Shown one piece after another: positions 40,345-49,698 of a stretch of 64,000 bases of DNA. The stretch spans positions 1,426,001-1,490,000 of the forward strand of contig NZ_CP007766.1 in assembly GCF_000816785.1 (NCBI RefSeq), written 5' to 3'. A model generated the notes under the pieces. That model saw nothing but the letters and a program-made list of their open reading frames with translations. It searched no databases and was not told where the DNA came from. Made by a program: the position numbers and the translations under genes. Source of the DNA: Campylobacter peloridis LMG 23910. Lineage in GTDB: Bacteria; Campylobacterota; Campylobacteria; Campylobacterales; Campylobacteraceae. Position 1 is the first letter of the stretch. The number at the start of each line of letters is the position of its first letter.

Positions 40345-41040
40345 ATGAAAAATCTTTGTATCATACCAGCGCGTGGTGGTTCTAAACGCATTCCTAGAAA
40401 AAATATCATTGATTTTTTAGGAAAACCTTTGATATCTTATAGTATAAAAAGTGCTTTAGATAGTGGAATTTTCGATGATGTGATTATCTCAAGCGATGAT
40501 GATGAGATCATCGAAGTAGCTTTAAAATACGACGCAAAAGCTCCATTTAAACGCAAAAAAGAACTAAGTGATGATTATGCAAGCTCAACTGCTGTGATCC
40601 AAGATGCCATCACTACCCTAGAAAAACAAGGTAAAAGCTATGAAAATATATGTTGTTTATATGCAACCGCTCCACTTATAGATGAGTTTATCTTGCAAAA
40701 AGCTTTTGAAAAATTTTGCCAAGAAGAATGTGAATTTTTATTTTCAGCTTGCGAATTTGAATATCCTATACAAAGAGGATTTTATTTAGATGATAAATAT
40801 CAAGTTCATATGTTTGATGAAAGTTGTTATTATAAACGCTCTCAAGATTTAACCAAAGCTTATCACGATGGTGGTGCATTTTACTTTGGCAAAAAGGAAG
40901 CATGGCTAGAAGAAAATTTTATGTTTAAACCTCATTCTAAAGCTTTTTTACTACCTAGAAATAAAATTTGCGATATTGACACCTTTGAAGACTTAGAATT
41001 TGCTAAAATACTTTATCAATTTAATAAAGGAAAAATTTGA
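40345..41040 (+). CDS. pseF: CMP-pseudaminic acid synthetase PseF
   Basis: This 231-residue nucleotidyltransferase activates pseudaminic acid with CTP. It has the CMP-sialate-synthetase start [16 protein letters not shown] (residues 6-21), the SSDDDEI region and the [14 protein letters not shown] end segment. It starts a coupled block pseF-pseG-pseH-formyltransferase and is 27 bases after the SDR. Counterpart Cj1311. Confidence 0.94.
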   Translation: MKNLCIIPARGGSKRIPRKNIIDFLGKPLISYSIKSALDSGIFDDVIISSDDDEIIEVALKYDAKAPFKRKKELSDDYASSTAVIQDAITTLEKQGKSYENICCLYATAPLIDEFILQKAFEKFCQEECEFLFSACEFEYPIQRGFYLDDKYQVHMFDESCYYKRSQDLTKAYHDGGAFYFGKKEAWLEENFMFKPHSKAFLLPRNKICDIDTFEDLEFAKILYQFNKGKI

Positions 41041-41861
41041 AAGTTCTTTTTAGAAGTGATAGCTCAAGTCAAATAGGACATGGCCATATAAAAAGAGATT
41101 TAATTTTTGCAAAGCAGTATGAAAATGTATCTTTTGCTTGCTTACCACTTGAAGGCTCATTAATAGATGAAATTCCTTATCCTGTTTATGAATTAGCAAG
41201 TGCTAGTGTGTATGAGCTTATCAATCTCATCAAAAAAGAAAAATTTGATCTTTTAATCATCGATCATTATGATATTGGCATTAATGATGAAAAACTCATC
41301 AAGCTTGAAACAGGGGTTAAAATTCTAAGTTTTGATGATGAGATAAAAGAGCATTTTTGTGATATTTTATTAAATGTAAATGCTTATGCTAAAGAAAGTG
41401 ACTATGAAAATTTAGTACCTAAACATTGTGAATTAAGGTGTGGTTTTTCTTATGCTTTAATACGCGATGAATTTTACCAAGAAAGCAAGATAAAAAGAGA
41501 AAAAACTTATGATTATTTCATTTGCATGGGCGGGAGTGATCCTAAAAATTTATCTTTGAAAATTGCTGATGATTTAGCTTTAGATAAAAAAATAATCATT
41601 GCCACAACAAAATCCAACAAACACTTAAAAAAATTAGAAAAATTGCACCAATTAAAACCAAATATAAAAATTCTTATTGATCATCATAATTTAGCAAGAT
41701 TGATGAATGAAAGCAAAAAGCTAATCATCAGTGCAAGTTCATTAGTAAATGAAGCTTTGATGTTAAAAGCAAATTTTAAAGCCATAGCCTATGCTAAAAA
41801 TCAAGAAAAAATCGCCACTTGGCTTGCTAAAAAAGGCTTTGAAGTGGAGAATTTTATATGA
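41037..41861 (+). CDS. pseG: UDP-sugar hydrolase PseG
   Basis: This 274-residue enzyme removes UDP from UDP-2,4-diacetamido-2,4,6-trideoxy-L-altrose. The N-terminal [12 protein letters not shown] contains the catalytic His of the PseG (GT-B-like) family, and [13 protein letters not shown] the nucleotide site. Start is TTG at 41037, 5 bases after AAAGGA, overlapping the pseF stop as TTGA; no ATG fits. It overlaps pseH by 4 bases. Confidence 0.93.
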   Translation: MKVLFRSDSSSQIGHGHIKRDLIFAKQYENVSFACLPLEGSLIDEIPYPVYELASASVYELINLIKKEKFDLLIIDHYDIGINDEKLIKLETGVKILSFDDEIKEHFCDILLNVNAYAKESDYENLVPKHCELRCGFSYALIRDEFYQESKIKREKTYDYFICMGGSDPKNLSLKIADDLALDKKIIIATTKSNKHLKKLEKLHQLKPNIKILIDHHNLARLMNESKKLIISASSLVNEALMLKANFKAIAYAKNQEKIATWLAKKGFEVENFI

Positions 41862-42367
41862 TAATTTTAAAAGATTTTATCCACTTAAACCAAGAAGAAA
41901 TCAATCTTGTTTTAAAATGGCGTAATAATAAAAGCATTGCTAAATTTATGAAAACACAAAATATAACTTTAAAAGAGCATTTAAGTTTTTTATCTAGCCT
42001 AAAAACAGATACAACTAAAAAATATTTTTTAGTTTATGATAGCAAACAAGCTATAGGTGTAATTGATTTTATTAATATAACCAACCATTCTTGTGAATTT
42101 GGACTTTATGGTATAAAAAAAGGCGTAGGTGAGCTTTTAATGCAAGAAGTTAAAAACTATGCTTTTAATGTTTTAAAAGTTCAAACTTTAAGTGCTTGTG
42201 TTTTTAAGGAAAATACAAAAGCTTTAAATTTATATTTAAAACATAAATTTAAAATAAATAAAGAAGATAATAATTTTTATCTCATGTTTTTATTTTTAGA
42301 TATTATGGTAGGGGGGGGGGAGCTTAATACTTCTTATAGCTTTACCTTTCTTAAAAAGGTAGCATAA
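41858..42367 (+). CDS. pseH: UDP-amino-sugar N4-acetyltransferase PseH with phase-variable C-terminal tail
   Basis: This 169-residue GNAT transfers acetyl to the 4-amino group in pseudaminic acid synthesis ([53 protein letters not shown] with the acetyl-CoA loop). The GNAT core ends about residue 148. A G10 tract at 42311-42320 follows, giving a [18 protein letters not shown] tail at ten G. At nine G the tail would be [16 protein letters not shown]; at eleven G, GGGGA. The C. jejuni homologue lacks such a tail. Stop TAA overlaps the ATG of the formyltransferase. Confidence 0.9.
   Translation: MIILKDFIHLNQEEINLVLKWRNNKSIAKFMKTQNITLKEHLSFLSSLKTDTTKKYFLVYDSKQAIGVIDFINITNHSCEFGLYGIKKGVGELLMQEVKNYAFNVLKVQTLSACVFKENTKALNLYLKHKFKINKEDNNFYLMFLFLDIMVGGGELNTSYSFTFLKKVA
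42311..42320 (+). repeat. G10 contingency tract at 3' end of pseH
   Basis: Ten G after the GNAT core of pseH, 46 bases before the formyltransferase ATG. Changes in length alter the C-terminal tail and the distance from the pseH stop to the next start codon. Confidence 0.9.
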
Positions 42368-42987
42368 TGAAAATAGCGTTGCTTACTTCACCTAATCAAT
42401 GGTTTGTACCCTATATTAAAAAATTACAACAGCTAATACCTAACTCTTTGGTATATTATGATCATGAACAAATAAGAAATTATGATATAGTTTTTATACT
42501 TTCTTATCATAAAATCATTTCAAAAAAATTTTTAAAAGCCAATAAACACAACATAGTCGTTCATGCTTCAAATTTACCTCAAGGAAAAGGTTGGGCTCCT
42601 CTTTTTCATCAAGTTATAGAAGGCAAAAATGAAATCGTTTTTACTTTGTTTGAAGCAGATGAAAAAGCAGATAATGGAGATATTTATTTACAAGAAACAT
42701 TGATTTTAAATGGCTTAGAACTCTATGAAGAACTAAGAGAAAAACAAGCAAATTTTACTACAAAATTATGCCTTGATTTCTTAAAAAAATTTCATGATAT
42801 AACAAAAACACCTCAAAAAGGAAAAGAAAGTTTTTACCCAAAAAGAACTCCAAAAGATCACGAACTTGATATCAACAAAAGCATAAACGAGCAATTTAAT
42901 CTTTTAAGAATATCAAACAACGAAGAATTTCCAGCATTTTTTTACAAAAATGGAAAAAAATTTATAATCAAAATTTATTTAGAATAG
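42367..42987 (+). CDS. Sugar N-formyltransferase-like protein
   Basis: This 206-residue protein fits the formyltransferase fold of methionyl-tRNA and sugar N-formyltransferases. VVHASNLPQGKGWAPLFHQ gives the catalytic His and substrate loop (about 76-94), and EADEKADNGDIYLQE the Asp (about 112). It is shorter than tRNA formyltransferase and lacks its C-terminal domain. ATG overlaps pseH stop (TAATG). It could replace acetyl by formyl on a 4- or 2-amino group, producing N-formyl pseudaminic acid (inference). Formyl donor would be 10-formyl-THF. Confidence 0.82.
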   Translation: MKIALLTSPNQWFVPYIKKLQQLIPNSLVYYDHEQIRNYDIVFILSYHKIISKKFLKANKHNIVVHASNLPQGKGWAPLFHQVIEGKNEIVFTLFEADEKADNGDIYLQETLILNGLELYEELREKQANFTTKLCLDFLKKFHDITKTPQKGKESFYPKRTPKDHELDINKSINEQFNLLRISNNEEFPAFFYKNGKKFIIKIYLE

Positions 42988-43016
42988 TTAAGTATAATGC
43001 TTGATAAGGAGTAAAA

Positions 43017-43610
43017 ATGAATAATGAACTTTGGGAAAAAATTTATAAAGAACGCTCAAAATGTACTTTATATCCTAATGAAAATTTTATTAGTTTTTTC
43101 TATAAAAATTTTATAAATAAAAATTTAAAAAATATCAATATACTTGAAATAGGATGCGGTTGGGGAAATAATCTAAAATTTTTAAAACAAGAAGGATATG
43201 ATCCTATCGGTATAGATTTTTCTCAAGAAGCCATAGAACACTTAAAAAAGCAAAAATACAATGTGTTTTGTGGAGATATTGCTAAAATAAACATGGAAAA
43301 ATATCACTCTAAGTTTGATTTAATTTATGCTTGTGGTGTTTTAGAATGTAATGATATAATAAATATCCAAAAAATTTTATTATTTTGTAATATAGCATTA
43401 AAAGAAAATGGAAAATTATATATTTTTAGCACTAATAATGATTTTTATGATAAAGTTTTGGTACCTACACCTATAACACAGGAAATATTTTTAAGTGCTT
43501 TAAAACAAAATAATATCAAATTTGATGATATGCAAATTGATTATTTAACAAAAACTTTTAACAATCAAACGCAGACTATAAAATTAATAGAAATTATATG
43601 TACAAAGTAA
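43017..43610 (+). CDS. Class I SAM-dependent methyltransferase
   Basis: This 197-residue Rossmann methyltransferase has motif I ILEIGCGWGNNLKFL (about 44-58), acidic motif post-I GIDFSQEAIEHL and FDLIYACGVLEC. AAGGAGTAAAA precedes the ATG. Similar methyltransferases (Cj1300) sit in the C. jejuni locus. A likely role is O- or N-methylation of the acyl or sugar moiety of the glycan. The acceptor cannot be told from sequence. Confidence 0.82.
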   Translation: MNNELWEKIYKERSKCTLYPNENFISFFYKNFINKNLKNINILEIGCGWGNNLKFLKQEGYDPIGIDFSQEAIEHLKKQKYNVFCGDIAKINMEKYHSKFDLIYACGVLECNDIINIQKILLFCNIALKENGKLYIFSTNNDFYDKVLVPTPITQEIFLSALKQNNIKFDDMQIDYLTKTFNNQTQTIKLIEIICTK

Positions 43611-43616
43611 TTTACC

Positions 43617-44375
43617 ATGAGTAAAAAAAATAATTTTTTTAAAAAAATTCAAGAAACAGAATTTATTTTTTTTAAGGAATGCTACACTACTTGCGATGGT
43701 TATTGTTGTAAAAATTTTCATGCGGATAATTTTAAATTTCTCAATCAAGATGATGTTATCATACCTTTACTGGAACCAGAATTTCAATCGATAAATAATT
43801 TCTCAGATAAAACATTTTTAAATTTTAAAGAAAAAATTTTTACACTAGACAACAAAAAGAAAATAAAAATATATTTTCTCAAATGTTCATCTAAAGGACT
43901 ATGCCATCCTCATTGTATCAGGCCTTTAATTTGTAAAATTTATCCTTATTTTCCTATAGTTAACTTTGATGGAGATTTTTTAGGTGTACGAGAGTGCGCA
44001 TTTCTTGACCTATTTTATAAAAATGAAAAAAACCATCCTTGTACTTTAGTTCGCCAACACAAACAACAATTAGTTCATGATTTTAAACAAAATACAGAAT
44101 TTCTTAGACGACAGCCGATTATGATTTTTGTATTTATGGTTTTAAAATATTTAGATGAAGCTTTAATGTTGTATTTTAAAAAATCTTTAAATGATAAAAT
44201 TTATCTTGATGAATTAGATGAAAAACACAAGCAAAAATTTTTTGAATTATACGAAAATAATGCTCTAACATTTAATGCATGGAAAACACAAGAATTTAAA
44301 AACAATATTAACAACACTTATAATATATTAGAACAAAAATATGGCGAAGAATTTACTCAATATTTTTTTGATTAA
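43617..44375 (+). CDS. YkgJ-type cysteine-cluster protein, copy 2
   Basis: This 252-residue paralogue of 29080-29829 has the same cysteine pattern: CYTTCDGYCCKN and CSSKGLCHPHCIRPLICKIYPYFP, with C in GVRECAFLD matching GVKPCALFD of the other copy. It lies on the opposite strand, 14.5 kb away, so the island carries two diverged members. It follows the methyltransferase by 6 bases. Metal binding is likely; the reaction is unknown. Confidence 0.76.
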   Translation: MSKKNNFFKKIQETEFIFFKECYTTCDGYCCKNFHADNFKFLNQDDVIIPLLEPEFQSINNFSDKTFLNFKEKIFTLDNKKKIKIYFLKCSSKGLCHPHCIRPLICKIYPYFPIVNFDGDFLGVRECAFLDLFYKNEKNHPCTLVRQHKQQLVHDFKQNTEFLRRQPIMIFVFMVLKYLDEALMLYFKKSLNDKIYLDELDEKHKQKFFELYENNALTFNAWKTQEFKNNINNTYNILEQKYGEEFTQYFFD

Positions 44376-44386
44376 GGCTTAAAATT

Positions 44387-45166
44387 ATGGATTTAACTTT
44401 ACTTCCTTATATGATTATAGGGATTTTTTCAGGTATGGCTTCAGGGGTTTTTGGCATAGGCGGTGGTATGATTATCGTTCCTTTTATGCTTACTTTAGGC
44501 CTTAGCTCTCACCATGCTGTTGCAATTTCCGTTGTTCAAATGATTTTTGCTTCTGTTTTTGGCTCCTATTTAAACTATAAAAAGAAAAATTTAATCCTAA
44601 AAGATGGACTTATCATAGGTTTTGGAGGTTTTTTAGGTGCAATGTTTAGTGGGCTTTTACTCTCTTATTTTTCAGATATAACGCTAACAAGTATTTTTTT
44701 ATGCGTAAGTATTATATTTTTTTTAAAATTTGCCTTTAATCAAAAAAGCACCATCGGAAATATCAAGCACTCTAATGCTTTAAAAAATTCTATTTTGTTA
44801 ATTTGTGGTGTATTTACAGGAATTTTTGCTATATCTTTAGGAATTGGCGGTGGGCTTTTAATCACCCCTATTTTAGCTTATTTTTTAGGCTATGATACAA
44901 AAAAAGTAGTGCCACTTAGCTTGTTTTTCGTGATATTTGCTTCCATTTCAGGGATTAGCTCTTTTGTATATAATGATATCATCGATAAAGAAGTATTACA
45001 AAATGGAAGTTTAGTAGGAATTAGTTCTATGCTAGGAGTTTATCTTGGTATTAAAATCATGGAAAAAATCAATCTCAAATCACATCGCATAGCACTTTTG
45101 GGTATTTACACCCTTTCTATAACTATGACTATCATAAGTTTAATTAAAAAGCTAAATTTATTTTAA
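44387..45166 (+). CDS. TauE/SafE-family anion exporter
   Basis: This 259-residue membrane protein of the TSUP family has about eight helices and two internal repeats with GGGMIIVPFMLTLGL and GGGLLITPILAYFLG (about 29-43 and 155-169). TSUP members export sulfite, sulfoacetate, or related anions. It ends the island; its last bases overlap the convergent flhB stop by 9. Together with YeiH at 33366 it makes a second candidate sulfur-anion exporter in the island. Confidence 0.85.
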   Translation: MDLTLLPYMIIGIFSGMASGVFGIGGGMIIVPFMLTLGLSSHHAVAISVVQMIFASVFGSYLNYKKKNLILKDGLIIGFGGFLGAMFSGLLLSYFSDITLTSIFLCVSIIFFLKFAFNQKSTIGNIKHSNALKNSILLICGVFTGIFAISLGIGGGLLITPILAYFLGYDTKKVVPLSLFFVIFASISGISSFVYNDIIDKEVLQNGSLVGISSMLGVYLGIKIMEKINLKSHRIALLGIYTLSITMTIISLIKKLNLF

Positions 45167-46234
45167 TCTATCAGCAAATTTTTGCCTATTGGAAGTATAA
45201 ACAAAGCTTAAAACTTCTGCTACTGCCTTAAAAAGCTCTGGTGGGATAAGATCATTTACCTCACAAGATTTGTAAAGCTCTCTAGCTAAAGGTGGATTTT
45301 CATAAATCATTACATTATACTCATAAGCCATATCTTTTATACGCAAAGCTAAAAAATCTACTCCTTTGGCCAAAACTTTAGGTGCAGCTTCTTTAGAGCT
45401 ATCATAACGCAAAGCAACCGCATAGTGAGTAGGGTTAGTAATCACCACATCAGCACTAGCAACATCTTGCACCATTCTACGCCTTGCTGCTTCCATTTGC
45501 AAGCGACGAATTCTTCCTTTTACCAAAGGATCTCCTTCGCTTTGCTTATATTCATCTTTAATTTCTTGTTTACTCATACGCAAATTTTTAAAGTATTGAT
45601 ACCTTACCAAAAGAACATCTAAAAGCCCTATAATCAAAAAGGCTATAATCACAACTGCAGCCAGTATAATAGCCTTATCTCTAAGCCACAAAAGCTGAGG
45701 ATAAATCGTATAAAGCTCTACTCTAGGAAGCTCTTTCATAAATTGCAATAAAAAAACAAAAGCTATGCCAAAAACTACACCTACTTTTAATGTAATTTTC
45801 AAAGCTTCAATGATTTTTTTTAAAGAAAAAAGATTTTTAAGACCATTAATAGGATTAATTTTATTAAAATTGGGAGTTATTGGTTTTGTGGTAAAAATAA
45901 AACCAAATTGCATTAAATTTCCAAGTACACCTGCAACCATGATAGTCAAGGTAATAGGCAAAACCATTATAAACATTTCAATCATTGTTTTTATAATAAT
46001 TTTTTGCAAAATTTTTATATCAAGTTCAATACCTATAAAACTCTGATAAAACCTATATAAACCACTAATTCTTTCACCTATAAAAGGTAACATAAACAGC
46101 ACCACAACTACAGCTATAACAAGCACAGCTACAGCAGATGCATCTTGACTTTTTGGAACATTTCCTTCTTTACGAGCATCTTCAATTTTTTTGGATGTGG
46201 GTTCTTCTGTTTTTTCTTGATCATCAGCAGCCAT
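45158..46234 (-). CDS. flhB: Flagellar type III export protein FlhB
   Basis: This 358-residue protein has four membrane helices (about 30-210) and a cytosolic domain with the self-cleaving NPTH in VITNPTHYAVALRYD (about residues 265-279). The N-terminal EKTEEPTSKKIEDARKEGNVPKSQD is diagnostic. FlhB switches the flagellar export apparatus from rod/hook to filament substrates. AAAGGTTATAT precedes the ATG. Counterpart Cj0335. Confidence 0.96.
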   Translation of the reverse strand: MAADDQEKTEEPTSKKIEDARKEGNVPKSQDASAVAVLVIAVVVVLFMLPFIGERISGLYRFYQSFIGIELDIKILQKIIIKTMIEMFIMVLPITLTIMVAGVLGNLMQFGFIFTTKPITPNFNKINPINGLKNLFSLKKIIEALKITLKVGVVFGIAFVFLLQFMKELPRVELYTIYPQLLWLRDKAIILAAVVIIAFLIIGLLDVLLVRYQYFKNLRMSKQEIKDEYKQSEGDPLVKGRIRRLQMEAARRRMVQDVASADVVITNPTHYAVALRYDSSKEAAPKVLAKGVDFLALRIKDMAYEYNVMIYENPPLARELYKSCEVNDLIPPELFKAVAEVLSFVYTSNRQKFADRLK

Positions 46235-46266
46235 ATATAACCTTTAAGCTAAAACAAGAATTATTC

Positions 46267-46294
46267 CAAGTATTTACAAAAGTAAACACTTGGA
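46267..46294 (-). terminator. Terminator of chemoreceptor gene
   Basis: CCAAGTATTTAC / GTAAACACTTGG with a 4-base loop lies just after the chemoreceptor stop codon, with T-rich DNA following on the minus strand. Confidence 0.6.
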
Positions 46295-46300
46295 TTTAAC

Positions 46301-48274
46301 TTAGAATTTTTTCTTTTTTGTATCTTCTAAGATATCATTAGCAATTTTATTAACATTATCAGCAACTAAAGAGCTATCATTAGCTATTTTTAAATTCTCT
46401 TGAGTTACATGATCAATTTGTGCTACTGAATCATTTATTTGAGTAATACCTGTAGTTTGTTCTTTTATACTCTCACCCATTTCATTAATAGATTGTACTA
46501 AGATATTAGTATTAGCTTCAATCTCACCTAATGATTTTTGAGTTCTTTCTGCTAAGTTTCTAACTTCATCTGCAACAACAGCAAAGCCTCTACCATGCTC
46601 ACCAGCACGTGCTGCTTCAATAGCAGCATTTAATGCAAGTAAATTAATTTGATCAGCAATATCTCCAATAATAGAAGTAACATTTTTAATCTCTTCACTT
46701 TGAGCTATTACTTCACTAGTTTTATGAGAAACATTTTGCATAGAAGAAGTAATCTCTTCTAATGCAGCTGCTGTTTCTTCTAAAGAAGAAGCTTGAGAAG
46801 CTGAAGAATCTGTTAGGTTTTTAACAGCACTTTGTAATTTAGCACTTTCTGTAGCTAAAAGATTAGCAAATTCAGAAGATTGTCTTAACATGCCTACTAT
46901 TTCTTGACCTAAAGCGTTGGCTGTAACTTCTACTCCACCTTTAGCATTTTTAACTTCTGTAGTAAAGTCTAATGCTTTATAGCTATCAAATACTCTATTA
47001 ATTTCATTCATATTAGAACCAACTTTTGCTTCTAATACATTAAGCATTTCATTAAGATAGTTTTTTAATTCTATTAATTGAGGATTAGCAGGAATTGCTG
47101 TAATTCTTGCTGTTAGATTACCACTTTCTACTTCTTTTACAGTTTCTACTGATTGTTCTACTGCTTTACTATCTTGTTCTAATGCATTTTTAGTTTTAGT
47201 GATGTTTTCATTAATGGCTTTAGCTATAGCTCCAAATTCATCATTAGTTTTTACATTGATTAAAGCAGAATCTTTTGTTTTATGATTGATGAAATCAAAG
47301 AAAGAATTTAGGCCTGATTGTATTGCTTGGAGTGGAGATAAATAAAACGATGTAATAAAATATAACAATACAATACTAATAATACTTGTAAAAATTACTA
47401 TAATTGCTTGAATATATGCTATTTTCTCACTTGATTGAGAAATTGTATCAATATAAGCCATATTACAAACTGTATAACCATCTATATGATCACACATTGC
47501 AAGTCTTTCATTACCTTCTTTACTTGTATAAAAGAAAGGTTCACCATCTTTAACTTTGCTAAAACCATCTGCAACTATACCAACATTTGGATCGTTAGCT
47601 ATATAGTTTTTACTTGTTGATGCAAATGAAAAACGATTCTTATCATATATAAAAGAAGCTCCTGGCATTTGTTTTAAACTATCTTCTAAGTCTTTAACCA
47701 AGATATCAATTGCCAAAACACCTATAAATTTACCATCTTTAAGTAGTGGCATAGCATAAGTAAAGCACGGAAGTTTTGTTGTAACATCTATATAAGCAGA
47801 AGTTATAAATAAACCATTTTTCTTTCTAGCTTCTATAAAAAATTCTCTTGTTCTAGCATCATAATCATCTGCTTTTCCATATATTCCAAAATCAACCCCT
47901 TTGCTATCACTATCTGGATCACTTACTACTAAATCTCCATTAGGTTGTGCTAAATACACAGCTAGATAATTTCCAGCATCTCTAAAAGCTTTTAATTGAA
48001 CCCCGATATTTTCCATTAAAGCTTCTTGAGTTGATAATTTTTCATATGGAAGCTTTAAAATAGTTTGACTTAATTTTTCTAAGGAATTTGATGTAGAATC
48101 TCTAAAATTTTCCATTAGGCTTTTAGTAGAAATCAAACGATTTTGCTCAGATTTTACAATTTCATCAAACAAAGACTGCTTAACAAAAATAAATGTTATA
48201 ATCCCTAAAATAAGCAAACATATAATTGCAATTATATTTGCTATTACTGAAACTTTAAGTTTTATACTTTTCAT
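46301..48274 (-). CDS. Methyl-accepting chemotaxis protein with dCACHE sensor
   Basis: This 657-residue receptor has a first helix (about 10-32), a periplasmic dCACHE domain (about 35-275; [55 protein letters not shown]), a second helix (about 285-305), HAMP, and the cytoplasmic signalling hairpin with [43 protein letters not shown]. Start 48274 is preferred; the ATG four codons upstream directly abuts the AAGGAG. The ligand cannot be told. Similar to Campylobacter Tlp2-Tlp4 group receptors. Confidence 0.92.
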   Translation of the reverse strand: MKSIKLKVSVIANIIAIICLLILGIITFIFVKQSLFDEIVKSEQNRLISTKSLMENFRDSTSNSLEKLSQTILKLPYEKLSTQEALMENIGVQLKAFRDAGNYLAVYLAQPNGDLVVSDPDSDSKGVDFGIYGKADDYDARTREFFIEARKKNGLFITSAYIDVTTKLPCFTYAMPLLKDGKFIGVLAIDILVKDLEDSLKQMPGASFIYDKNRFSFASTSKNYIANDPNVGIVADGFSKVKDGEPFFYTSKEGNERLAMCDHIDGYTVCNMAYIDTISQSSEKIAYIQAIIVIFTSIISIVLLYFITSFYLSPLQAIQSGLNSFFDFINHKTKDSALINVKTNDEFGAIAKAINENITKTKNALEQDSKAVEQSVETVKEVESGNLTARITAIPANPQLIELKNYLNEMLNVLEAKVGSNMNEINRVFDSYKALDFTTEVKNAKGGVEVTANALGQEIVGMLRQSSEFANLLATESAKLQSAVKNLTDSSASQASSLEETAAALEEITSSMQNVSHKTSEVIAQSEEIKNVTSIIGDIADQINLLALNAAIEAARAGEHGRGFAVVADEVRNLAERTQKSLGEIEANTNILVQSINEMGESIKEQTTGITQINDSVAQIDHVTQENLKIANDSSLVADNVNKIANDILEDTKKKKF

Positions 48275-48312
48275 TTGAAAATACATCTCCTTTATTTAAA
48301 ATAATTTCAAAA

Positions 48313-48318
48313 ATTATA
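48313..48318 (-). promoter_or_regulatory. -10 element of chemoreceptor gene
   Basis: TATAAT on the minus strand, about 40 bases before the chemoreceptor start at 48274. No sigma-28 or sigma-54 motif was clear to me. Confidence 0.4.
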
Positions 48319-48447
48319 ATTATCTCTCATCTAAATAAATATTTTATTACAAAAATTAAATAAAATATAAATAAATATATGATAAAAAATATTTGAAGTA
48401 AAAGGATAATTATCTGTAGTATAATTTATGTTAAATTCAAAAATCAA

Positions 48448-48472
48448 GCAAAGAAAGTCAAGCTTTCTTTGC
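48448..48472 (-). terminator. Terminator of ahpC
   Basis: GCAAAGAAAG (48448-48457), 5-base loop, CTTTCTTTGC (48463-48472): a perfect 10-base stem after the ahpC stop, followed on the minus strand by TTGATTTTT. Confidence 0.8.
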
Positions 48473-48480
48473 CTTAAAAA

Positions 48481-49077
48481 TTATAGTTTTCCTTCGTTTT
48501 TGCTTAAGTAATCAGCAACACCCTTAGGATCAGCTTTCATACCTTCATCACCTTTATTCCATCCTGCAGGACAAACCTCACCATATTCATTTGTAAATAA
48601 CATAGTATCTACCATTCTAATCATTTCATCAATATTTCTTCCAAGTGGTAAATCATTAATCACTGCATGACGGATTGTGCCATCAGCATCAAGTAAGAAA
48701 GAACCTCTTAAAGCAACTGCTTCACCAAATAAAACATCAAAATTTCTAGCAATTTGTTTTGTTAAATCAGCTACTAGAGGGAATTTAACTTGACCTATAC
48801 CACCTTGATTTACTGGAGTATTTTTCCATGCAAAATGTGAGAATTCATTATCGCAAGATACACCAATTACTTCAATACCTCTATCTTTAAAATCTTGATA
48901 TCTTTTATCAAAAGCAATAATTTCAGATGGACAAACAAAAGTAAAATCTTTTGGATAGAAAAATACCACAGCACCTTTTGGTCCGATATTTTTATAAAGA
49001 TTAAAATCTTCAACTATTTCATTATTTCCTAATACAGCTGGAGCTGTAAAATCAATAGCTTTTTTAGTTACTATCAT
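48481..49077 (-). CDS. ahpC: Alkyl hydroperoxide reductase / 2-Cys peroxiredoxin AhpC
   Basis: This 198-residue peroxiredoxin reduces peroxides. The peroxidatic Cys lies in FFYPKDFTFVCPSEIIAF (about residue 50) and the resolving Cys in NEYGEVCPAGWNKG (about residue 171). ATTAGGAGATAATT precedes the ATG. It is divergent from fdxA, as in C. jejuni (Cj0334/Cj0333c), where iron and peroxide regulators act on this gap. Cytosolic. Confidence 0.95.
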   Translation of the reverse strand: MIVTKKAIDFTAPAVLGNNEIVEDFNLYKNIGPKGAVVFFYPKDFTFVCPSEIIAFDKRYQDFKDRGIEVIGVSCDNEFSHFAWKNTPVNQGGIGQVKFPLVADLTKQIARNFDVLFGEAVALRGSFLLDADGTIRHAVINDLPLGRNIDEMIRMVDTMLFTNEYGEVCPAGWNKGDEGMKADPKGVADYLSKNEGKL

Positions 49078-49272
49078 AATTATCTCCTAATTAATAAATT
49101 TTATTTGTAAGAAAATAATATCATTTGTAAATTTAAAAATTTATTAATTGTGTAATTTTATGTTAAAAATATCTTTTATTATCAAAATTAGCTAATTTTA
49201 AGAATAAAATTAAAACTATTTTGATAATCTTTCATTTCAAACTTAATTAAATTTTATTTTAAGGAGTAAAAA
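49078..49272. promoter_or_regulatory. ahpC/fdxA divergent promoter region
   Basis: This 195-base gap is over 80% A+T and holds both promoters. Regulation by PerR/Fur is established for the C. jejuni pair. I see several AT-rich partial palindromes but no box that I can place with confidence. Confidence 0.5.
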
Positions 49273-49557
49273 ATGGCAGTTAAAATTACAGATATTTGTA
49301 TAGCATGTGGTTCTTGTATAGATGAATGCCCAGTTAGTGCAATTGTTGATGATGCAAACAATCCAGAGGGTGAAGATAGATACTATGTATATGCTGATAA
49401 ATGCGTTGAATGTGTAAGTTATAATGATCAACCAGCCTGTGCAAGTGCTTGTCCTACTGATGGATGTATAGTTTGGAGTGATGTTGTAAGTGGACAACCA
49501 AGCCGTGATAATATCGGAGGCGAATTAAGAGATGGTTCAACTCCAGTAATTGCATAA
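49273..49557 (+). CDS. fdxA: Ferredoxin FdxA (2[4Fe-4S])
   Basis: This 94-residue protein has a first cluster CIACGSCIDECPVSAIV (residues 9-25) and a second CVECVSYNDQPACASACPTDGC with a longer spacer, as in chromatium-type ferredoxins. AAGGAGTAAAAA precedes the ATG. In C. jejuni FdxA is iron-induced and supports aerotolerance; here too it is divergent from ahpC. Confidence 0.94.
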   Translation: MAVKITDICIACGSCIDECPVSAIVDDANNPEGEDRYYVYADKCVECVSYNDQPACASACPTDGCIVWSDVVSGQPSRDNIGGELRDGSTPVIA

Positions 49558-49565
49558 TACTAACA

Positions 49566-49593
49566 ATATAAACGCTTTTACTAGCGTTTATAT
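49566..49593 (+). terminator. Terminator of fdxA
   Basis: ATATAAACGC (49566-49575), 8-base loop, GCGTTTATAT (49584-49593), then CTTCTTTTAATTT: a clear intrinsic terminator. Confidence 0.8.
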
Positions 49594-49649
49594 CTTCTTT
49601 TAATTTATAGTTATTAAAATAAATTTAGAAAATTTTAAAAATTATTTTA

Positions 49650-49655
49650 TATAAT
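49650..49655 (+). promoter_or_regulatory. -10 element of ndk operon
   Basis: TATAAT, 44 bases before the ndk start; the T-phased upstream region is typical of Campylobacter promoters. It would drive ndk-yceD-rpmF-plsX-fabH. Confidence 0.5.
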
Positions 49656-49698
49656 TAGCTCTTTTATTATAAAAATACTTTAATACTAAGGGGAAATT

